Source of the DNA: Agarophyton chilense
Lineage: Eukaryota > Rhodophyta > Florideophyceae > Gracilariales > Gracilariaceae
Assembly: GCA_030374765.1 (NCBI GenBank)
Contig: JARGXX010000050.1
Span: 1-34,433, forward strand
Reading direction: 5' to 3'
Length of the DNA stretch: 34,433 nucleotides
Shown: positions 29,348 through 34,433 of the stretch, one piece after another
Layout: each line of letters opens with the position of its first letter
Position numbering within the stretch: position 1 is the first letter of the stretch
Notes under the pieces: model-generated
What the model was told of the DNA's origin: nothing
The model's input: only the letters and a program-made list of their open reading frames with translations
Database searches by the model: none
Made by a program: the position numbers and the translations under genes

Positions 29348-29510
29348 TATTAGAATGGTAGGTTGATGAAACTGACCTTCTCTTGATGCAACCGCCCCAT
29401 CTTTTCGTATTTGTATTCTTAATGGCTGTACCGTGACTCGTTGATATTATTTCGTGGCAACAGTTTTTGTAATGTATTGCGCACGCTTATATGTTGTAAT
29501 TGTGTGTCCT
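29348..29510 (+). repeat. 5' LTR-like repeat of third copia element
   Basis: It matches 33161-33323 with shared phrases TATTAGAATGGT, CTTCTCTTGATGC, GACTCGTTGA, GGCAACAGTTTTT and TTATATGTTGTA at about 75-80%. The divergence says the insertion is old. The right limit is uncertain: similarity fades after about 29510, while the 5' LTR may run further. Confidence 0.8.
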
Positions 29511-29724
29511 TACAAATCACCATGTTTGTAGTTGGTAAACCAGCGGGAAGAGGTAGAGACCTCTCTCTCAATGTGGAATTTGTTTTACACTGACAGAAAG
29601 CACTTGAATTTGTCGTTCTCAGTCGACTAGCTCGACCAAGCACGAAGGCGCAGTCTAATTTTTTTTAGTGATGGGCCCAGCATTCTAAGCCAACTTTTCG
29701 TCTAGGACCAAGTTCTCCTGGGAT

Positions 29725-31150
29725 GTGAGATCCCCTCCATGGACTGATGGGAGGGGTGACCAGGAAGAATATCAAGATGCAGTCAAGCTCTGGCAGACGT
29801 TTCACAAAACTCTCCCAGACTCTAATAGCAGCAAGATGCCGACAGCAATGCAGGCTGTTTGTATCAAATCTCAATTTTATGGCCGTGCAAAAGATCTTCG
29901 CACTGGAATGTCACAGACTGAGCTGATTGAAGATTGGGAAGTAGACTTCTTCGTGGGCAATATATATCAGAAGGATGCCCTCTCTATAGTAAGTGAAGCT
30001 TCCCGCGCTCAATATGCTATGGAATACTCGCCGTTGCAGCACCGAGACCATGAAGAACTTCGAGTCTCGATTCTCGACACAAGTTCCAAAGTTCAACTCC
30101 ATATCTTCTACTATCAGGCTACCCGAGTGCATTACTGCTTTAATGCTACTATCTAATTCCGCCATTGATGACTCCAAACGGGTTTCCGTTATGGCAGCAG
30201 GCGAATCATCTGATGAGAACCTCATTTTGCAGTCGTCGAATGAAGAGTTTATCAACTCTATAACGGATCAATCAGTAGCCTCGGTCATTAAGCACTGCGA
30301 TAAGACCTCCCCAAACAGCGAAATTGGATCGCTTGTTGCCAGCTCTGCTAGAACAAGCCATACTCGAGAACATCTTCGCAGTCACAGAAGCCGTTACAAG
30401 GGACAATCTTCCATTTTAAAGTATCCCTGTGATGAATGCAGAAAATATGGACACTGGAGGCGCAACCACTATCCCGACAGCTCATTCCCATCGCATATGA
30501 AGTCATTTGATGCCCCATCTGGGTCAAAAGAAAACGGTCGTCACTCTAATTGCACTGGAAACACACCTTACCATGATCAGCACAGCAGAGACAAGTCTAA
30601 GAGGAAGACTGTCTCATTTAATATGGCAACTCTGACTAGCTCATCCGCCAGTACCGATACATCTCTGGTCGAACTCGGACCACTGCTTGACGACGAAGCA
30701 TCGTTCTCCGCAATTGGATAAATAGAACTGAACTTACTAGCCGATCATATCGGATTGCCAGCTAACCCGAAGCTAGATGCCATACCCCTGGCACTCAACG
30801 GACACACGCACTGGCAGTACGGAACTGGCCGGCACACCAGTTCAGCACGTCACATACTAGGATCAATTGCCCTCACTGCGACATCTGACCACGGTAATTC
30901 AGTTCGGATCAAGCACCTTGTTCTAGACGGATCATCCCAGTGGGTCATTGGAAGAAACGTGACTCGATAAGCTAATACCGAGCACATAGGCAGAAATGCA
31001 CTTATGTTCGTCTCTCACGGACACCGAGACCACCTTTCCATAATCAATAATGGCTTCCTTAGCTACTCGGCATTGGGAATCTTTACATCTCACTGCAATG
31101 ACGGCTCTACTCTTTCGAGCCTCTGCAGTAACTCTTGACACCACACCATG
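29725..31150 (+). pseudogene. copia gag and protease, broken
   Basis: Gag begins with Pro-Pro-Trp-Thr-Asp-Gly-Arg-Gly-Asp-Gln-Glu-Glu-Tyr and continues helical. A frame change near 30030 leads to frame 2 (29993-30721), with Asn-Phe-Glu-Ser-Arg-Phe and Leu-Met-Leu-Leu-Ser-Asn-Ser-Ala. A zinc knuckle Cys-Asp-Glu-Cys...His-Trp-Arg-Arg-Asn-His at 30427-30468 has the spacing C-x2-C-x4-H-x4-H, with His instead of the last Cys. The protease follows: Leu-Leu-Asp-Asp-Glu-Ala-Ser-Phe-Ser-Ala-Ile around 30685, in the place of D-x-G, and later Trp-Val-Ile-Gly-Arg-Asn-Val-Thr. Stops at 30719 and 30968 lie in the same frame. Confidence 0.82.
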
Positions 31151-32241
31151 GTGTGATGTAAAGAAGATTATAGACAAGGCCTACAAACACGTATGTGGCC
31201 ATGCAAGCTATAGTGACTACAAGCTCTTGCTAGAGAGGAATGGAATCTGGATTGAGACCGTAAAGTCGTAGCTCACGGAAATGATCAATCGCTGCACTGC
31301 TTGTCGCTCCGCAGCGGTGCCGCAGCCCAGTCTCAAGGTCTCCATTAGTTCCCTTTCTAAGAACTACAACGAGGTTTTATGTGTCGATCTTTTTTTTTGA
31401 TGAGATGCTGCAAATGCACTTGATGGATCTAATTACAAGATATTCAAGTGCTCTTGTAGTAACTTCAACAAGTCTTACAGAGGCTATTTTTGCCTTTGAA
31501 GCCTCCTGGTTATCCCAGTTCTGGTACCCTGACTCTATTCGTGCAGACAAAGCCTTCCAAGTCGGATCGTTCAAGCGCTACGCCAAGAAGCTTGGAATAC
31601 CGATTCATCGAGTGCCTCCTGGCAGGCACTCGAAAAATGCGATAGTGTCTAAGCATAACATCTTTCGCAGCATCTTTATTAACCTAAAAGAGGATGCTGG
31701 TTCCGAGTTTGACCCCAAAGTAGCTGCATACAAGCCTTTGTGTATTTCTAACGATCTTTACGGTAACAACACCTTGTCTGCATTTGAACTAGCGAAAGGC
31801 TTCTCAAATCCTATTGCCGCCGAGCCTAACAAAACTGCTATACCTGACGATGTTCGCATTGCTCGTGACCAGCTACAAGAACGCCGCAAACTAGCGCTAA
31901 TTCTTCGCTCAAATTCTGTGACTGAACCACCAATCGCAGTTGGTGACTTTGTTGAAGTCAACCAAAAGAAAGACTATGAAAAGAGAGGAAAGTGGACGGA
32001 TCCCAAACCGATCCTCTTAGTCAACAGAGCTGCTCACTCAGTGACCGTTCCAGGACGCAAGGGTCGGGAAATTATTGCCGCCTTTGAAGATACCTGGCCA
32101 GCACTTTCTAAAGAGAGCTTCGCCCAACTAGTACAGGAAGGAATGGGCTCGGTAGATGAACTCTCTATTGAACAGCGTAGTTCTGCAGGCACGTTGCCTG
32201 TAACGACTGCCGAAGCAAGTCCGGAATATAGTACCAAGTAG
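31143..32241 (+). pseudogene. copia integrase with lost catalytic Glu
   Basis: Frame 0 gives a zinc-binding part (His-Val-Cys-Gly-His-Ala-Ser, then Cys-Thr-Ala-Cys) broken by TAG 31269-31271, up to Val-Leu-Cys-Val-Asp-Leu-Phe-Phe (first catalytic Asp). A run of nine T at 31390-31398 shifts to frame 1, which is open for 286 codons to 32241. It has Ile-Arg-Ala-Asp-Lys-Ala-Phe (second Asp) and Arg-His-Ser-Lys-Asn-Ala-Ile-Val-Ser-Lys-His. Related elements have Glu before Ser-Lys-His, so the third catalytic residue appears changed to Val. The C-terminal part holds a small beta-rich module (Val-Gly-Asp-Phe-Val-Glu-Val). Confidence 0.82.
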
Positions 32242-32329
32242 ATGTTTTGACTCCCAGGCTACATCGTATCATGAGAATGCAGCTGCTGATGATGTACTAT
32301 CGACGGACTCTCCGTATGATAAACCGTCA

Positions 32330-32475
32330 GTTGGACACATTGTTTCAGTGCTCTGGCCCATGGCTGCGCATTTTTATCCAGGAACTGTGCATTCAGCAGA
32401 CGAAGATGGTCGTCTAAACAACTATTATGAGGACGGCGACAAAGAACTCCTAGATATGATAAAGGAAGTTTGGAA
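32330..32475 (+). pseudogene. Tudor-like module inside copia pol
   Basis: Frame 2 encodes about 48 residues with the layout of a Tudor domain of the MSH6/plant type: Val-Gly-His-Ile-Val-Ser-Val-Leu-Trp-Pro, then His-Phe-Tyr-Pro-Gly-Thr-Val, a turn with Asp-Glu-Asp-Gly-Arg, then Tyr-Tyr-Glu-Asp-Gly-Asp-Lys-Glu-Leu-Leu, and Glu-Val-Trp at the end. Such domains read methylated histone tails. It sits between integrase and RT, separated from integrase by a stop and a frame change. The family assignment is by motif pattern only. Confidence 0.65.
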
Positions 32476-32872
32476 CTACAACAATGCACTTACAGCTAGC
32501 TCTAGCTCTAGTTCAACACTGCCTGATTTACAAGTCACTAGCACTGAGAAAGCTGTTCAGTCGTCAATGGTAAAGCATTTCGGGAATAAGCCATTCCTCA
32601 AGCACCACGCACAAGGGTTCCACCAATACCCTCTAGTCAATGCATACAAGTTAGAAGAGGAAACCTTCATCAAGACTGTGCGCCCTGTCACACACGACGA
32701 AGTTCCTCCGAACTCAAATATAATCAATAGTCACACACTTTACAAAATCAAGACTAATGACCATGGCTCTTTGAAGCTAAAAGAACGAATAGCACCTCAT
32801 GGTAGCGAAGATGACTTACGAACCGTCTTAAGCAAAGAAGGCATACCCGGAGCTGTCAGATTTGGATGTTAA
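32476..32872 (+). pseudogene. copia RT N-terminal remnant
   Basis: Continuing frame 2 after a Ser-rich linker, the text His-Asp-Glu-Val-Pro-Pro-Asn-Ser-Asn-Ile and Ser-His-Thr-Leu-Tyr-Lys-Ile-Lys...Leu-Lys-Glu-Arg-Ile-Ala-Pro-His-Gly matches the start of RT as seen at 7140. At about 32840 homology ends, well before any catalytic Asp. The frame stops at TAA 32870-32872. The rest of RT and the start of RNase H are absent. Confidence 0.8.
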
Positions 32873-33149
32873 ACTGAGAATTGCAGTTGAATCAAAGGAT
32901 TTATTCACACCACTCTTGATGCAGAAAAACTCTATTGACAAGTCTATTCGCGGAGACGTTGGCTGCGTCCAATATGAATTTCAGACTGGTGCAGTGGACA
33001 AAATATCTTGGGTTCCTGGCAACTCCAACCTTGCAGATCTACTCACCAAGAAGACAGATGCTCTCCAGCTTACGCTATTTACTGACAAACTCAACTTCAA
33101 CTCTCAGGATATTTCGGAAACAAAAAGATCCGAGAAAAACTTTGGTTGA
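32862..33149 (+). pseudogene. copia RNase H C-terminal part
   Basis: Frame 0 has Ala-Val-Glu-Ser-Lys-Asp-Leu-Phe (catalytic Asp region), Asn-Ser-Ile-Asp-Lys-Ser-Ile-Arg-Gly-Asp-Val, then Ile-Ser-Trp-Val-Pro-Gly-Asn-Ser-Asn-Leu-Ala-Asp-Leu-Leu-Thr-Lys, the typical end of copia RNase H. It stops at TGA 33147-33149, just before the polypurine tract. It overlaps the end of the RT remnant frame, which marks the deletion junction. Confidence 0.88.
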
Positions 33150-33160
33150 AGAAGGAAGAG
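33148..33160 (+). promoter_or_regulatory. Polypurine tract of third copia element
   Basis: GAAGAAGGAAGAG, thirteen purines, ends exactly where the 3' LTR-like repeat (TATTAGAATGG) starts. This is the expected site of plus-strand DNA priming in LTR elements and supports the LTR start. Confidence 0.8.
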
Positions 33161-33340
33161 TATTAGAATGGTCATGTTGATGCGATCCATCTTCTCTTGA
33201 TGCGAATGCCCAACTTTTTGGTGTCTTTATTCTTAGTGTCTGTACCATGACTCGTTGACATTATGGCGTGGCAACAGTTTTTCGAATTTATTGCGCACGT
33301 TTATATGTTGTATTTGTGTGTTCGTGAAACTTCACCTGAT
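33161..33340 (+). repeat. 3' LTR-like repeat of third copia element
   Basis: Counterpart of 29348-29510. Alignment is clear to about 33323; the end near TTCACC (33340) is a guess. No target-site duplication could be identified because the right limit is unclear. Confidence 0.78.
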
Positions 33341-33551
33341 GCCAACAAAAGAAGAACCCTAAGGATTGACGCGAACGACCATCGGACTCGTGTATGTCGT
33401 TCCGATACACCATATTGGAAACCCAAAAACAGGCGGTCATACGGCTGCCGGAAGCATATAATCGCAAAAAGATCGTGACCCCCTGGAGAAAATCGCATAT
33501 AAATCAATATGAACTCCGTTTATAGGTCCAAAAGAAGTTTGTTCACCTTGA

Positions 33552-34122
33552 ACTGGTATTCGGCTTCTTTCCCGCTGCGAACTTACGGCATGTCGGCTTG
33601 AATTAGAGTTCGACATCGCGTCGGCGAACGCGGATCCACAGGAAAATACAGCCATCTATTATACAACGAGACGCTGGGCGCGTTCTTGCAACCCTTCCGG
33701 AAATCGGGTATCTTGGCAAACCTTCGGGCATCCAGATACATATGAAAGAACCTTTGGCATTCTTTCACAGAGTACGAAAGAATGGCATGATGCACTACCC
33801 GCTGATTCCGTCCCATTGTATGGTCACAGCGGTCCCTGGGACGTTCGTAAGCCACTTGGTATTTTGAGGAGCTCTCCGTTTGGGTTTTTCGAAGCCATGG
33901 TGCCGCTGTCCACAGGCTGCTCAGCCAGGAAATAGATAGGAGAGCCGACGGAAGCGACATAGTCTGGAGGAGAATGGTGTATCCAACGGGCTTATAAGGC
34001 GAGTTCGGCATCGCGCGCGACCAATGAAAAATTACTACTATGAGAAGAAGAATGGAATTGTGACTGAGCGTACTGACAGCGTAAAACCACGATGGATGAA
34101 GCCCGGATGGTCGCCAAAGTAG
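33552..34122 (+). pseudogene. Unrecognised broken coding stretch
   Basis: Frame 0 is open from 33552 to about 33949 (130 codons) without an ATG. Its composition is protein-like, with few Ser/Leu runs, many Trp and Pro, and phrases such as Lys-Glu-Trp-His-Asp-Ala-Leu-Pro and Ser-Pro-Phe-Gly-Phe-Phe-Glu-Ala-Met-Val-Pro. After a disturbed part, frame 1 from ATG 34024 to TAG 34122 reads Tyr-Tyr-Tyr-Glu-Lys and Val-Lys-Pro-Arg-Trp-Met-Lys-Pro-Gly-Trp-Ser-Pro. The two look like parts of one gene joined across a frame break. No known domain is recognised; it could be a transposon-borne or host gene. Confidence 0.4.
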
Positions 34123-34433
34123 AGCGGAGACTAAGGACGGCTCCAATGACCTTCAGGGGAGAATAAGCCAAGGGACCCACCGCGATACCGCGCCACGAGA
34201 AATACGCCGGCGTTCTATCTATGGCCAATGTCTACGGCGCGCGGGAGTTTCAGTCCTTAGGCAAATTAATTTTCCTTCTGCACCAATGGTCAGCTCACCA
34301 TTCCACGCCTCCCCGTAGGCGATGACCACGCGACGTCCCGTCACACCCAATGGTACCGGGAGCAAACGAAGTGCTCGCGTCCACTGAGTCATTCATGAGT
34401 CCATCTTGATTTTTCCGTAACGGCCGAATCCTA
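34123..34433. other. No recognised feature at the right edge
   Basis: Only short open stretches; it may continue the unrecognised coding region to the left in yet another frame. No repeat shared with the rest of the window. Confidence 0.4.

Larger units (their letters stand above)
29348..33340 (+). mobile_element. Third copia element (GalEA-like), RT deleted
   Basis: LTR-like repeats at 29348-29510 and 33161-33340 flank gag, protease, integrase, a Tudor-like module, a short RT remnant and RNase H, all on the plus strand. A purine tract abuts the 3' repeat. The coding frame is broken by stops and shifts near 30030, 30719, 30968, 31269 and 31399. Most of RT is missing around 32850. Gag text and the RNase H end place it with the element at 6.6-8.6 kb in one clade. 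Both LTR copies begin TATTAG, not TG. Confidence 0.88.

Overview
This is a repeat-rich piece of a eukaryotic nuclear genome. The evidence is: four LTR-retrotransposon remnants (two Ty3/gypsy chromoviruses, two degraded Ty1/copia) plus one nearly complete copia copy, a retinoblastoma-family (RB) gene remnant, C2H2 zinc-finger sequences, and GT-AG introns, some apparently very short (38 nt). The organism cannot be named from sequence alone. Two of the copia remnants resemble the GalEA-like group, known from red algae and aquatic animals, and the gene style is compact with few introns. A multicellular red alga is my best guess (low confidence); other algae or stramenopiles remain possible.

Layout. 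1-2.4 kb: a chromodomain-carrying gypsy element whose reverse transcriptase has been cut out. 4.7-5.7 kb: a second, more decayed relative. 6.1-6.5 kb: a tRNA-like, SINE-like relic. 6.6-8.6 kb: a degraded copia pol. 9.07-13.81 kb: a nearly complete copia with two 98-bp LTRs. 15.3-19.7 and 20.7-25.1 kb: two tandem copies (A and B) of a segmental duplication. Each copy holds a plus-strand truncated paralog and a minus-strand zinc-finger paralog facing each other, followed by a small plus-strand gene with a tiny intron. 25.1-28.0 kb: an RB-family gene whose 5' end is lost at the duplication junction and whose frame is broken. 29.3-33.3 kb: a third copia, with a Tudor-like module and no reverse transcriptase. 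33.5-34.1 kb: a broken, unrecognised coding stretch.

Almost no gene here looks intact. In-frame stops of all three types and single-base frame breaks occur in clearly homologous domains, some in homopolymer runs. Decay is the simplest reading, but assembly indel errors could contribute. The one locus I would treat as possibly functional is the small two-exon gene at 19.33-19.78 kb.

The most informative part is the duplication. A solo LTR with a 5-bp target duplication sits in copy A, and copy B preserves the empty site. The zinc-finger gene carries different lesions in the two copies. The right end of copy B is fused, through a short inverted piece of the repeat, to the RB gene.
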